Of a stretch of 64,000 nt of DNA, positions 1 to 7,919 are shown piece by piece. Numbering within the stretch: the stretch's first letter is position 1; the number at the start of each line of letters is the position of its first letter. The DNA is taken from positions 1 through 64,000 of the forward strand of contig NZ_KQ947984.1 in assembly GCF_001513975.1 (NCBI RefSeq). The letters are read 5' to 3'. This DNA is from Streptomyces curacoi (GTDB lineage Bacteria > Actinomycetota > Actinomycetes > Streptomycetales > Streptomycetaceae). The translations under genes and the position numbers were made by a program. The notes under the pieces are model-generated. The model saw only the letters and a program-made list of their open reading frames with translations. It was not told the DNA's origin and searched no databases.

Positions 1-421
1 AACCGGTGATCCGGCCGGAGACGGGGTATCAACATATCTGGCGTTGATTTTTGGCACGCTGTTGAGTTCTCAAGGAACGGTCGCTTCCTTTGTACTCACC
101 CTCGCGGGCTTTCCTCCGGGCGCTTCCCTTCAGTCTTGCGTTTCCGACTCTATCAGATCTTTTCTCGATCCGATTCCCTGTCGGCGGGATTGCCGTAAGC
201 CCCTGGGCTTTCGCCCGTCGGCCTTTCGACATTCACTACGTTAGCCGATTTCCCCGCCCGTTCATAATCGGGCTTCGCGGATTCGAATTCGGGCGTGCGG
301 ACACGCCAGAATCGACCCCGCTGAGGGGTTGTCACTAGGTAGTGGGTTGGCCGCTCCGGCTGCTGACTAGCGCAGTACCCGGTTCAGCGGCTCGGGCTAC
401 GTTACGCCTCTCGCCTAGGCG
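1..421 (-). other. Leader and promoter region of an rRNA operon (16S lies outside the window)
   Basis: Read on the minus strand, this stretch matches from memory the conserved Streptomyces sequence ahead of 16S rRNA: an antitermination box followed by the conserved leader that runs off the window at position 1. No 16S sequence is present, so the mature gene should start a few hundred bases beyond the left edge. Besides the strong promoter at 399-427, further -10-like hexamers on the minus strand lie at 238-243 (TAACGT) and 147-152 (TAGAGT) with poor -35 boxes. This fits the multiple tandem promoters usual for Streptomyces rrn operons. No protein gene is credible here. Confidence 0.85.
60..79 (-). 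promoter_or_regulatory. rRNA antitermination boxA-like element
   Basis: The minus strand reads CGTTCCTTGAGAACTCAACA, close to the Bacillus-type boxA found in rRNA leaders and 16S-23S spacers. It lies downstream of all candidate promoters and upstream of the expected 16S start, the normal place for loading Nus factors. Confidence 0.7.
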
Positions 422-427
422 CGTCAA
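399..427 (-). promoter_or_regulatory. Sigma-70 (HrdB-type) rRNA promoter
   Basis: On the minus strand a -35 TTGACG (422-427) and a -10 TAACGT (399-404) are separated by exactly 17 bases and point into the rRNA leader. This is the best vegetative promoter match in the window. The stop codon of the upstream DNA glycosylase gene (424-426) lies inside the -35 hexamer. Confidence 0.75.
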
Positions 428-1074
428 CTTCGGCGGCGCCTCGGGGCATGGGCCCGATAAGGGCTGACCGTGGGGTCGTTGGCGATCCAGAAGCGCCAGG
501 GGTGGATGTCTCCGTTGCCGCCGTCTCCGGCCACGCCGGTGCGTGGGCCGTTGCGTACCTGGTCGGAGGGGGTCGGGGTGCCGGCGAGGATCCTCAGCGG
601 TGTCTCGCCGGAGGCGCACGCGTCCGTGCCGTCCAGAGCCCGGTCCACGTCCAGGGCCGTGGCCAGGCGGGCCGGGCCTTTGGCCAGTTCCTTGTCGTTC
701 CGGGCCGAGAGTCGCCGTTTGCGGGCGAGCTCGGCGCCCTCGACGATCTCGCCGGCGCGCAGCAGGACCGCGCTCGCCCGGCCGTCGGGGCCACAGACCA
801 GGTTCATGCAGTGCCACATGCCGTAGGTGAAGTAGACGTAGACGTGCCCGGGCGGACCGAACATGACGTCGTTGCGGGGCGTACGGCCGCGATAGGCGTG
901 GGAGCCGGGGTCGTTCGGGCCGTCGTAGGCCTCGACCTCCGTGAGGCGTAGGGCGATCGGACCGTCCGGGGTGGAGCGTACGAGGATGCGGCCCAGGAGG
1001 TCGGGGGCGACTTCCAGGACGGGCCGGTCGAAGAAGTCCCGGGGAAGGGGCGTACGGTCGGGGGTCGCGATCAT
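424..1074 (-). CDS. DNA-3-methyladenine glycosylase (AAG/MPG family)
   Basis: A 216-residue base-excision repair enzyme that removes alkylated purines from DNA. The family's N-terminal PLPRDFF-like entry, the [17 protein letters not shown] segment with the presumed catalytic Glu, [15 protein letters not shown], and the [14 protein letters not shown] core are all visible. Length is normal for bacterial members. The ATG at 1074 is the first sensible start, with only a weak GGACGG upstream. The gene reads directly into the rRNA promoter, its stop codon sharing bases with the -35 box. It stands alone; the next gene upstream is divergent. Confidence 0.93.
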   Translation of the reverse strand: MIATPDRTPLPRDFFDRPVLEVAPDLLGRILVRSTPDGPIALRLTEVEAYDGPNDPGSHAYRGRTPRNDVMFGPPGHVYVYFTYGMWHCMNLVCGPDGRASAVLLRAGEIVEGAELARKRRLSARNDKELAKGPARLATALDVDRALDGTDACASGETPLRILAGTPTPSDQVRNGPRTGVAGDGGNGDIHPWRFWIANDPTVSPYRAHAPRRRRS

Positions 1075-1149
1075 GCCGTCCGAGGGTAGTGCAAACGGGT
1101 GGTCGCAACGGGGTGGTCACGGGGCGTGCGCCTTGCCAGGGTGGGGCGC

Positions 1150-1175
1150 GGAACCGGCCACGGCCGGATCGCGTT
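1150..1175 (+). promoter_or_regulatory. Possible ECF-sigma promoter of spo0M
   Basis: GGAAC, 18 bases, then GTT resembles the GGAAT-N18-GTT pattern of Streptomyces SigR-like promoters. It would start transcription about 30 bases before the spo0M ATG. This is a pattern match only; the last base of the -35 box differs from the SigR consensus. Confidence 0.3.
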
Positions 1176-1213
1176 GATAGGGATCAAGGATCCACTCTGA
1201 AAAGAGGAGAGAC

Positions 1214-1996
1214 ATGGCGTTCAAGAAGCTGCTCGCGAGCCTGGGGGCCGGCGGTGCTTCGGTCGAGACGGTGCTGACGGAGGTCAACGTCGTTCCGGGC
1301 GGTGTCGTCCAGGGTGAGGTGCGGATTCAGGGCGGATCCGTGAAGCAGGACATCGAGGGCCTGTCCGTGGGCCTGCAGGCGCGGGTCGAGATCGAGAGCC
1401 AGGACTCGGAGTACAAGCAGGACATCGAGTTCACGAAGATGCCGCTCGGTGGTGCCTTCGAGCTGCAGGCCGGGGCCGTGCACGCGGTGCCCTTCGGGCT
1501 GGAGATCCCCTGGGAGACGCCGATCACGATGATCGACGGTCAGGCGCTGCGGGGGATGAACATCGGTGTGAGCACCGAGCTGGCGATCGCGCGGGCCGTG
1601 GACTCCACCGACCTGGACCCGGTCAGCGTGCACCCCCTGCCCGCGCAGAAGGCGATCCTCGATGCCTTCATCCAGCTCGGCTTCCGTTTCAAGAACGCGG
1701 ACATGGAGCGCGGCCACATCCGCGGTACGCGGCAGAAGCTGCCGTTCTACCAGGAGATCGAGTTCTTCCCGCCGCAGCAGTACCGTGGCCTCAACCAGGT
1801 CGAGTTGAGCTTCGTCGCGGATCAGAACGCGATGGACGTCGTCCTCGAAATGGACAAGAAGCCGGGGCTGTTCGGCGAGGGCAGCGACACCTTCCGGTCG
1901 TTCCAGGTGGGCCTGAACGACTTCCAGGGGACCGACTGGGCGGCGTACCTCAACCAGTGGCTGTCCGAGGTCGGCAGCAAGCGCAACTGGTTCTAG
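1214..1996 (+). CDS. spo0M: Spo0M-family sporulation control protein
   Basis: A 260-residue soluble protein of the Spo0M family, which has an arrestin-like beta-sandwich fold and affects sporulation and cell-shape control in Bacillus. The N-terminal [21 protein letters not shown], the [13 protein letters not shown] strand and the C-terminal [13 protein letters not shown] are typical. No signal peptide or membrane segment is present. GAGGAGAG just before the ATG at 1214 is a strong ribosome site. A YbhB-like gene follows after 43 bases on the same strand, and a terminator follows that gene, so the two are probably cotranscribed. Its molecular role in Streptomyces is not settled. Confidence 0.88.
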   Translation: MAFKKLLASLGAGGASVETVLTEVNVVPGGVVQGEVRIQGGSVKQDIEGLSVGLQARVEIESQDSEYKQDIEFTKMPLGGAFELQAGAVHAVPFGLEIPWETPITMIDGQALRGMNIGVSTELAIARAVDSTDLDPVSVHPLPAQKAILDAFIQLGFRFKNADMERGHIRGTRQKLPFYQEIEFFPPQQYRGLNQVELSFVADQNAMDVVLEMDKKPGLFGEGSDTFRSFQVGLNDFQGTDWAAYLNQWLSEVGSKRNWF

Positions 1997-2039
1997 GCTC
2001 GGAACTGCTGATTCCACTGTCGCGTCAGGAGGTATCGAA

Positions 2040-2579
2040 GTGACCGAGCTCAAGAGGCGGCCGCTGCCCCACGACTTCCATCCGCCCGTGCCGTCGTTCA
2101 CGGTCACGAGCGAGGACGTCGAGCACGGCGGGACCCTCAAGGAAGCTCAGGTCTACGCGGCCGGCAACACCTCGCCGCAGCTGCGCTGGGAGGGCTTCCC
2201 GGCCGAGACCAAGAGCTTCGCCGTGACCTGCTACGACCCGGACGCCCCTACGGGCAGCGGCTTCTGGCACTGGGTCGTCTTCGACATCCCGGCCTCGGTG
2301 ACCGAGCTGCCGGCTGGGGCGGGCAGCGGCAAGTTCGAGGGTCTGCCGGAGGGCGCGATCCAGGCCCGTAACGACTACGGGTCGAAGGACTTCGGCGGTG
2401 CCGCGCCGCCGGCCGGGGACGGGCCGCACCGGTATGTGTTCACGGTGTACGCCGTGGACCAGGAGAAGCTCGGGCCGGACGAGGATGCCAGCCCGGCCGT
2501 CGTCGGTTTCAATCTGCGGTTCCACACGATCGCGCGTGCCCATGTGATCGGTGAGTACGAGGTGCCCGCCGAAGCCTGA
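2040..2579 (+). CDS. YbhB/YbcL (PEBP/RKIP-like) family protein
   Basis: A 179-residue cytoplasmic phosphatidylethanolamine-binding-protein homologue. The PEBP signature is present: [21 protein letters not shown] near residues 62-82 and [13 protein letters not shown] near residue 128. Bacterial members bind small anionic ligands, but their substrate is usually unknown. The GTG at 2040 follows AGGAGG at a good distance. The gene is 43 bases downstream of spo0M and ends just before a strong intrinsic terminator, making it the last gene of that unit. Confidence 0.9.
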   Translation: MTELKRRPLPHDFHPPVPSFTVTSEDVEHGGTLKEAQVYAAGNTSPQLRWEGFPAETKSFAVTCYDPDAPTGSGFWHWVVFDIPASVTELPAGAGSGKFEGLPEGAIQARNDYGSKDFGGAAPPAGDGPHRYVFTVYAVDQEKLGPDEDASPAVVGFNLRFHTIARAHVIGEYEVPAEA

Positions 2580-2595
2580 CGTTCATGGAACGTTT

Positions 2596-2638
2596 GCCCG
2601 CCCCTGGTCTTGGAAGTGATCAGGGGCGGGCATTTTTT
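2596..2638 (+). terminator. Intrinsic terminator after the YbhB gene
   Basis: An 11-bp perfect GC stem (2596-2606 with 2621-2631) is followed by ATTTTTTATTT, unusually T-rich for this genome. Confidence 0.9.
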
Positions 2639-2725
2639 ATTTCGTTGTCCATCTCGGCGTGCCCGGCCAGAGTTGATCCCAGTCCGCCAGGGGGTGGGCA
2701 GGTGCACACGGGAGGTGGGCTGGTC

Positions 2726-3232
2726 ATGCGGGACACGCTGGTACTGAACGCGAGCTTCGAGCCGCTGTCGACGGTGACGTTGAACCGAGCCGTCGTTCTG
2801 GTGCTTCAGGACAAGGCCGTCGTCGAGCAGGCCCACCCCGAGTTGCGTATGCGTGGAGCCGCGGTCGACATACCGGCGCCCCGGGTGATCCGTCTGTGCA
2901 GGTACGTGAGGGTGCCGTTCCGAAGACAAGCGCCGTGGTCGAGGCGGGGTGTGCTGGTGCGGGACCGGCACCGGTGCGCGTACTGCGGGCGCAGGGCCAC
3001 GACCGTGGACCATGTGGTGCCGCGGTCGCAGGGTGGGCAGGACACGTGGTTGAACACGGTGGCCTCTTGTGCGGAGGACAATCACCGGAAGGCTGACAGG
3101 ACGCCTGAGCAGGCGGGTATGCCATTGCTTCGGGAGCCGTTCGAGCCGACGCCGGCCGATGCGATGCTGCTGTCGCTGGGGGCCGACGACCTTGCTGCGC
3201 TGCCGGATTGGCTGGCACTGGACGCGGCCTGA
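2726..3232 (+). CDS. HNH endonuclease family protein
   Basis: A 168-residue protein with an HNH core: CAYCG at about residue 88, TTVDHVVPRSQGG, a conserved TWLN, and NHRKADRTPEQAG. The family includes nucleases and proteins of unproven activity found throughout Actinobacteria. The usual second CxxC zinc pair is incomplete here: the motif reads SCAEDN, with Asp where the last Cys normally sits. The start at 2726 is chosen because GGAGG sits 9 bases upstream; an in-frame GTG at 2702 has no such site. It stands alone between two terminators. Confidence 0.85.
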   Translation: MRDTLVLNASFEPLSTVTLNRAVVLVLQDKAVVEQAHPELRMRGAAVDIPAPRVIRLCRYVRVPFRRQAPWSRRGVLVRDRHRCAYCGRRATTVDHVVPRSQGGQDTWLNTVASCAEDNHRKADRTPEQAGMPLLREPFEPTPADAMLLSLGADDLAALPDWLALDAA

Positions 3233-3266
3233 CTGGTCGCCGTAGGACTTCAGTGGTTCGTCGGCT

Positions 3267-3307
3267 GCAGGTTGTGCGTGGCTTGTCGCGCAGTTCCCCG
3301 CGCACCT
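3267..3307. repeat. Dispersed Streptomyces intergenic repeat (copy C)
   Basis: The stretch contains GTGGCTTGTCGCGCAGTTCCC followed by CGCGCACC, which I recognise as a variant of a short intergenic sequence seen repeatedly in Streptomyces genomes. Related copies lie at 29856-29912 and 42381-42489. Confidence 0.55.
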
Positions 3308-3318
3308 TGGCGGCGTTC

Positions 3319-3347
3319 GGGCCCGCCTTCGTCAAGAAGGCGGGCCC
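3319..3347. terminator. Bidirectional terminator between HNH and SPFH genes
   Basis: An 11-bp perfect stem (3319-3329 with 3337-3347) with a 7-base loop lies between two convergent genes. It is T-rich downstream on the plus strand. Confidence 0.75.
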
Positions 3348-3373
3348 ATTGTCGTTCTGCCGTTCCTACGTCG

Positions 3374-4321
3374 TCAGTCGATGGACGGCTTCTCTCGGCG
3401 TTCCGTGCCGCTGTTGCCGGAGGTGCCGTTGCCCGAGCCTCCGCCCAGGCCGCCCAGGTTGCCCATCGCGCCGGACAGGCCCTTGAGGGCGTCGCCGATT
3501 TCGCTGGGGACGATCCAGAGCTTGTTGGCGTCGCCCTCGGCGATCTTGGGGAGCATCTGGAGGTACTGGTAGGAGAGGAGCTTCTGGTCGGGGTCTCCGG
3601 CGTGGATGGCCTCGAAGACCGTACGGACCGCCTGGGCTTCGCCTTCCGCGCGCAGGGCGGCTGCCTTGGCCTCACCTTCGGCGCGGAGGATCTGGGACTG
3701 CTTCTCGCCTTCGGCAGTGAGGATGGCGGCCTGGCGCGTACCTTCGGCGGTGAGGATCGCGGCGCGCTTGTCGCGGTCGGCGCGCATCTGCTTCTCCATC
3801 GAGTCCTGGATGGAGGTGGGGGGTTCGATCGCCTTGAGTTCGACGCGGTTGACGCGGATGCCCCACTTGCCGGTGGCCTCGTCGAGGACGCCGCGCAGGG
3901 CCGCGTTGATCTCCTCGCGGGAGGTCAGGGTGCGCTCCAGGTCCATGCCACCGATGATGTTGCGGAGGGTGGTGACGGTGAGCTGCTCGATCGCCTGGAT
4001 GTAGCTGGCGACCTCGTAGGTGGCGGCGCGGGCGTCGGTCACCTGGTAGTAGATGACCGTGTCGATGTTCACGACCAGGTTGTCCTGGGTGATCACCGGC
4101 TGCGGGGGGAACGGTACGACCTGTTCGCGCAGGTCGATGCGGTTGCGGATGGTGTCGATGAACGGGACCACGATGTTGAGGCCCGCGTTGAGTGTCCGCG
4201 TGTAGCGACCGAAGCGCTCGACGATGGCCGCGCTCGCCTGCGGGATGACCTGGATCGTCTTGATCAGGGCGATGAAGACCAACACCACCAGAATGATCAG
4301 GACGATGATGACCGGTTCCAT
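3374..4321 (-). CDS. SPFH/Band 7 membrane protein (stomatin/paraslipin/QmcA-like)
   Basis: A 315-residue protein with one N-terminal membrane helix (residues 2-24), then an SPFH domain beginning IQVIPQASAAIVERFGRY and running to about residue 190. A helical region follows, with repeats of the type AILTAEG and ILRAEGEA (about 185-245), and a Gly/Ser-rich tail. Such proteins form large oligomers that organise membrane microdomains and often work with NfeD proteins. An NfeD gene lies 133 bases upstream on the same strand, the classic pairing. The ATG at 4321 is the only start that keeps the whole membrane anchor. Confidence 0.93.
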   Translation of the reverse strand: MEPVIIVLIILVVLVFIALIKTIQVIPQASAAIVERFGRYTRTLNAGLNIVVPFIDTIRNRIDLREQVVPFPPQPVITQDNLVVNIDTVIYYQVTDARAATYEVASYIQAIEQLTVTTLRNIIGGMDLERTLTSREEINAALRGVLDEATGKWGIRVNRVELKAIEPPTSIQDSMEKQMRADRDKRAAILTAEGTRQAAILTAEGEKQSQILRAEGEAKAAALRAEGEAQAVRTVFEAIHAGDPDQKLLSYQYLQMLPKIAEGDANKLWIVPSEIGDALKGLSGAMGNLGGLGGGSGNGTSGNSGTERREKPSID

Positions 4322-4454
4322 CGTCGTTTCCCCGTACCCCTTCTCCGCTGCGGCAACTTCGGCAGATCTTATGGCTGTTGAAGATCTTGCTGGTCGAGTC
4401 TGACAGACCGTCGCGTGGCCCGTGGCGCGTTCGCGCCACTTACGTCGTGCGAGG

Positions 4455-4886
4455 TCACATGACGATCGCCGTGGCCCCCTCGATGTCCACGACGTCCACT
4501 TCCTGGCCTACGTCGTAGGCGCGGTCGGTGTCGAGGGAGCGTGCCGACCAGACCTCTCCGGCGAGCTTGATCCGGCCGCCGGATGCGTCGACGCGCTCCA
4601 GTACGACGGCCTGCTTGCCCTTCAATGCCTCGATTCCGGTGGCGAGTTGGGGCCCCCGTGCGCGATGTCGGTTCGCGATGGGCCGTACGACGGCGATGAG
4701 TGCGGTCGAGACGATGACGAAGGTGACGACCTGGACGACGGCGCCGCCGCCGAAGATGCCGGAGACCAGGGCGGCCGCGACGGCGCCCACCGCCAGCATG
4801 CCGAGTTCGGGCATCGCGGTGATCACGAGCCCGATGCCGAGCGCTGCCGCGCCGATCAACCACCAAACCCACGCGTCGATTTCCAC
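4455..4886 (-). CDS. NfeD-like membrane protein
   Basis: A 143-residue short-form NfeD protein. Two to three N-terminal membrane segments (about residues 5-70) are followed by a soluble OB-fold domain: GKQAVVLERVDASGGRIKLAGEVWSARS and the closing VDVVDIEGATAIVM. It lacks the ClpP-like protease domain of long NfeD. The GTG start encoding VEIDAWVWW fits homologues better than a TTG 54 bases further out. It is the probable partner of the SPFH protein encoded immediately downstream. Confidence 0.88.
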   Translation of the reverse strand: MEIDAWVWWLIGAAALGIGLVITAMPELGMLAVGAVAAALVSGIFGGGAVVQVVTFVIVSTALIAVVRPIANRHRARGPQLATGIEALKGKQAVVLERVDASGGRIKLAGEVWSARSLDTDRAYDVGQEVDVVDIEGATAIVM

Positions 4887-4980
4887 ATGGTCATGGTAGG
4901 ACCGCGGGCCCTGTCGCGGACAGGGCGCCGATCGTTCCAAAGCGCCTTCTTACCGGGGTTTTGCGGGGTGAAGGGGCGGG

Positions 4981-5778
4981 TCAGGAGAGCGGGAGGCCCT
5001 GTGCGGTCCAGCGCTCGCCAACCTGTTCGACGACGAGGGGAAGACCGAAGCAGAGGGAGAGGTTGCGGGAGGTGAGTTCGAGCTCCATCGGGCCGGCGGC
5101 GAGGACCTTGCCCTGACGGATCATCAGGACGTGGGTGAAGCCCGGGGGGATCTCCTCGACATGGTGGGTGACCATGAGCATCGAGGGGGCGATCGGGTCG
5201 CGGGCGAGGCGGCCGAGGCGGCGGACGAGGTCCTCGCGGCCGCCGAGGTCGAGGCCGGCGGCGGGCTCGTCGAGGAGGAGCAGCTCGGGGTCGGCCATCA
5301 GGGCGCGGGCGATCAGGGTGCGCTTGCGCTCGCCCTCGGAGAGGGTGCCGAACTTCCGGTCGAGGTAATCGTTCATGCCGAGGCGGTCGAGGAAGGCGCG
5401 GGCGCGCTGCTCGTCGATCTCCTCGTAGTCCTCGTTCCAGGTGGCGGTCATGCCGTACGCGGCGGTCAGCACGGTCTGCAGAACGGTCTGGCGCTTGGGC
5501 AGCTTCTCGGTCATGGCGATGCCGGCCATGCCGATGCGCGGGCGCAGCTCGAAGACGTCGGTGCCGGGCTTGCCGAGGGTCTCGCCGAGGACGCTGGCGG
5601 TGCCCGAGCTGGGGAAGAGGTAGGTGGACGCGACGTTCAGGAGGGTGGTCTTGCCGGCGCCGTTCGGGCCGAGGATGACCCAGCGCTCGCCCTCCTTGAC
5701 CGACCAGGAGACCTGGTCCACCAGAGCCCGGCCCTCACGGACCACGGATACGTCCTGAAGCTCCAGAACATCGCTCAT
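4981..5778 (-). CDS. ABC transporter ATP-binding protein
   Basis: A 265-residue single nucleotide-binding domain. Walker A GPNGAGKTT is near residue 34, the signature reads LSEGERKR, and Walker B is LLLLDEPAAGLD. The switch His lies in MVTHHVEE. No permease gene is adjacent, so its partner and substrate cannot be read from context. The start at 5778 follows GGGGAG and begins MSDVLELQDVSV. Longer in-frame extensions upstream lack protein-like composition. Expression is probably monocistronic. Confidence 0.88.
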   Translation of the reverse strand: MSDVLELQDVSVVREGRALVDQVSWSVKEGERWVILGPNGAGKTTLLNVASTYLFPSSGTASVLGETLGKPGTDVFELRPRIGMAGIAMTEKLPKRQTVLQTVLTAAYGMTATWNEDYEEIDEQRARAFLDRLGMNDYLDRKFGTLSEGERKRTLIARALMADPELLLLDEPAAGLDLGGREDLVRRLGRLARDPIAPSMLMVTHHVEEIPPGFTHVLMIRQGKVLAAGPMELELTSRNLSLCFGLPLVVEQVGERWTAQGLPLS

Positions 5779-5915
5779 GAGCGCGTTGTCTCCCCTTGCA
5801 GTGTGACCGGTCTCGGCGTCTCGGTGGTCGCGTGCGCCTGTGAGCGCAGCCCTCAACGAATCTACGCCACCGGTCGGGCGCTTCATTCCATCGGTCCTGT
5901 CCTTAGGGTGGGGGC

Positions 5916-6704
5916 ATGCTCTCGGAACCACGTTCAGGACGCCTTGCGGCTTGGGGAAATGCCCTTTTGGCCGGACTTGTCTCGCCGGATGACGCTGTGC
6001 TGGAGATCGTCGGGGACGATGCCGTGCACCGCGTGGAGGGGCTGCCGGGTGAGTCGGCACCGGTCGGGCTCACGCTGGCGCTGGGGCGGCTGCGGGCGCT
6101 CGGGGTGGGCGGGCTGCGGGTCGCGCTGCCCACGCCGGGGCATCCGCTGGGGTTGAGCGGGCCCGCGGAGTTCAATGCGCGGGCGATGGATGCCGAGGAG
6201 GCGGTGGTCTGTCACGGCGCCGCGTTCGGGCTCGTGCCGGAGGTGTACGAGGCCGGGCCCGAGGGCGATGTGCATGTCGAGGTGGTCTGGCATGTGCTGC
6301 CGGTGCGGGAGGCGCCGCCCGCGGATGTGCCGTCGCTGGGTGAGGCCGAGCGGGAACTGGCGGAGGCCCTGCGGGAGGCGACCGAGGTGCTGTCGCGGCT
6401 GGATGTGGCGGGGGCCGGGCCGGTGGCCGAGGCGGCGATCGATGCGTATCGGGCGCGGGCCGAGCGGGGGCGGGAGGTGTTGGCTCCGGGCTATCCGCCG
6501 CGGGCGGTGCGGGTGCTGGAGCTTGCGCAGCGGGTGGGGTTGCTGGTCTCGCTGGCCCATGAGAACGGGCATGGGGGTGCGGTCAGCTCCGCTGAGATGG
6601 CGGCGCGGGCTGAGGCGTTGCGGCCGGTGGAGCGGGTGGCTCGGCGGGCGCAGGTGGCCGCGTACAACGCGTATGTGGAGGAGCGGGAGAGGGGCGTGCG
6701 CTGA
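5916..6704 (+). CDS. Conserved Streptomyces hypothetical protein
   Basis: A 262-residue soluble protein with no motif I recognise. It has no signal peptide or membrane segment. Composition is Ala/Glu/Arg-rich, with a predicted helical C-terminal half (from about residue 140). The ATG at 5916 follows AGGGTGGGGG. Base composition and codon use match neighbouring genes, so it looks like a genuine ancestral gene. A terminator follows at 6797. I cannot assign a function. Confidence 0.75.
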   Translation: MLSEPRSGRLAAWGNALLAGLVSPDDAVLEIVGDDAVHRVEGLPGESAPVGLTLALGRLRALGVGGLRVALPTPGHPLGLSGPAEFNARAMDAEEAVVCHGAAFGLVPEVYEAGPEGDVHVEVVWHVLPVREAPPADVPSLGEAERELAEALREATEVLSRLDVAGAGPVAEAAIDAYRARAERGREVLAPGYPPRAVRVLELAQRVGLLVSLAHENGHGGAVSSAEMAARAEALRPVERVARRAQVAAYNAYVEERERGVR

Positions 6705-6734
6705 GCGTGGGCTGAGCTGGTGCCCGGCGCGAGG

Positions 6735-6767
6735 GCTGGGCGGGGGTGGGTGCGCAGCCCGGCGCTA
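6735..6767. repeat. Dispersed repeat sharing a core with 60395-60430
   Basis: GGCTGGGCGGGGGTGGGT followed by an 18-base block ending GGCGCTAC recurs almost unchanged at 60395-60430. Both copies are intergenic, next to gene ends. Confidence 0.6.
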
Positions 6768-6796
6768 CAGGTTGCCCCTTGTCCCGGCAAAACTGA

Positions 6797-6825
6797 CCGG
6801 CCTCCCGGTAGCACCGGGAGGCCGG
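6797..6825. terminator. Convergent terminator between the hypothetical gene and chpE
   Basis: A 13-bp perfect stem (6797-6809 with 6813-6825) with a 3-base loop lies between two genes that converge on it. No long T tract is present, which is common for Streptomyces terminators. Confidence 0.7.
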
Positions 6826-6862
6826 AGGTCACTGCTCGCTTTGCGGCAGAAGTCAGCGGACG

Positions 6863-7108
6863 TCAGTGGTTGACGGCCAGGTTGTCGAAGGCGGGGTTCA
6901 GCACGCCGACGACGTTCACGGTGTTGCCCGAGACGTTGACCGGGACGTCCACCGGGACCTGGACGACGTTGCCCGAGGCGACGCCCGGGGAGTTCACGGC
7001 CTGGCCGTCGGCGTGCGCGCCGCTGGTGGCGGAGGCCATTCCGGCACCGGCGGCCAGCAGGCCACCCGCCACCATCGTCACGGCCGCTGCCTTCTTCAGG
7101 TTCTTCAC
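6863..7108 (-). CDS. chpE: Short chaplin, ChpE type
   Basis: An 81-residue secreted surface protein. Residues 1-27 form a signal peptide ending ASA. One chaplin domain follows, with NSPGVASGNVVQVPVDVPVN and VNVVGVLNPAFDNLAVNH. Chaplins self-assemble into amyloid-like hydrophobic films that let aerial hyphae leave the wet surface. The two Cys found in most chaplin domains are replaced by Ser and Ala, which I recall as characteristic of ChpE. The GTG at 7108 follows AAGGAGGG at a good distance. The gene is monocistronic. Confidence 0.93.
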   Translation of the reverse strand: MKNLKKAAAVTMVAGGLLAAGAGMASATSGAHADGQAVNSPGVASGNVVQVPVDVPVNVSGNTVNVVGVLNPAFDNLAVNH

Positions 7109-7277
7109 TTTCTGAGCCCTCCTTGCGATTGCCGCGGCAGTCGCCGCAGCACGCCATGGAGAACGGCGGAGATCCACGAAGGATGCGCCATCTGGGGGAC
7201 ATTCCCACGACGGTATGAATCTCAGTCCGGAGCGGAACCCTCCGTATTGCCGACAGTGACGTCCTGCGCAGAGCGTT

Positions 7278-7919
7278 TCAGCCGGTCACGCCATGGCGAA
7301 CGGCCCACAGCGCGGCCTGGGTGCGGTCCGCCAGGTCGAGCTTCATCAGGATGTTCGAGACGTGCGTCTTGACGGTCTTCTCCGAGAGCACCAGGGCGCG
7401 GGCGATCTCGCGGTTGGAGCGGCCGTCCGCTATCAGGCCCAGCACCTCACGCTCCCGATCGGTCAGGGACCCCGCCCTCCCCTGCCCCGAATTGGCCTCC
7501 TCCTGGGACAACAGGGCGCCCGCGACCTCGGGTTGGAGCAGGATGTGGCCGGCGTGGACGGAGCGGATGGCTCCGGCGAGCGCGTCGGGGTCCACGTCCT
7601 TGTAGACGTACCCGGCGGCGCCCGCGCGCAGGGCCGGGATGACCGTGCGCTGTTCGGTGAAGCTGGTGACGACCAGCACGCGCGCGGGGTTGTCCAGTTC
7701 GCGCAGCTTGCGGAGTGCCTCCACGCCGTCCATGCCGGGCATCTTGACGTCCATCAGCACGACGTCGGGCTTCAGTTCCTCGGCGCGGGCCACGCCCTCG
7801 GCGCCGTCGGCTGCCTCGCCCACGACCTCGATGTCGTCCTGCACCTCCAGGAAGGTGCGCAGGCCACGGCGGACCACCTGGTGGTCGTCGACGAGCAGCA
7901 CCTTGATTGCGTCAGCCAC
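7278..7919 (-). CDS. NarL/LuxR-family response regulator
   Basis: A 213-residue response regulator. The N-terminal receiver domain has the acidic pair D11/D12, phosphoacceptor D57 in VVLMDVKMPGMDG, and the switch Thr/Ser followed by a conserved Lys in YKD. A C-terminal LuxR helix-turn-helix begins LTDREREVLGLIADG and contains SEKTVKTHVSNILMKL. It is encoded directly after the sensor kinase, overlapping it by 8 bases, so the two are cotranscribed and presumably a cognate pair. Target genes are unknown. Confidence 0.95.
   Translation of the reverse strand: MADAIKVLLVDDHQVVRRGLRTFLEVQDDIEVVGEAADGAEGVARAEELKPDVVLMDVKMPGMDGVEALRKLRELDNPARVLVVTSFTEQRTVIPALRAGAAGYVYKDVDPDALAGAIRSVHAGHILLQPEVAGALLSQEEANSGQGRAGSLTDREREVLGLIADGRSNREIARALVLSEKTVKTHVSNILMKLDLADRTQAALWAVRHGVTG

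Noticed and set aside
241-300. GGATTCGAATTCGGG, reminiscent of a tRNA T-loop
   Set aside because: No acceptor or anticodon stem can be built around it; it belongs to the rRNA leader.
1184-2140. A 318-codon open frame antisense to spo0M
   Set aside because: It is the mirror of a well-conserved gene; high GC leaves reverse frames open. Composition (His/Leu/Arg-rich) is not protein-like and no ribosome site precedes it.
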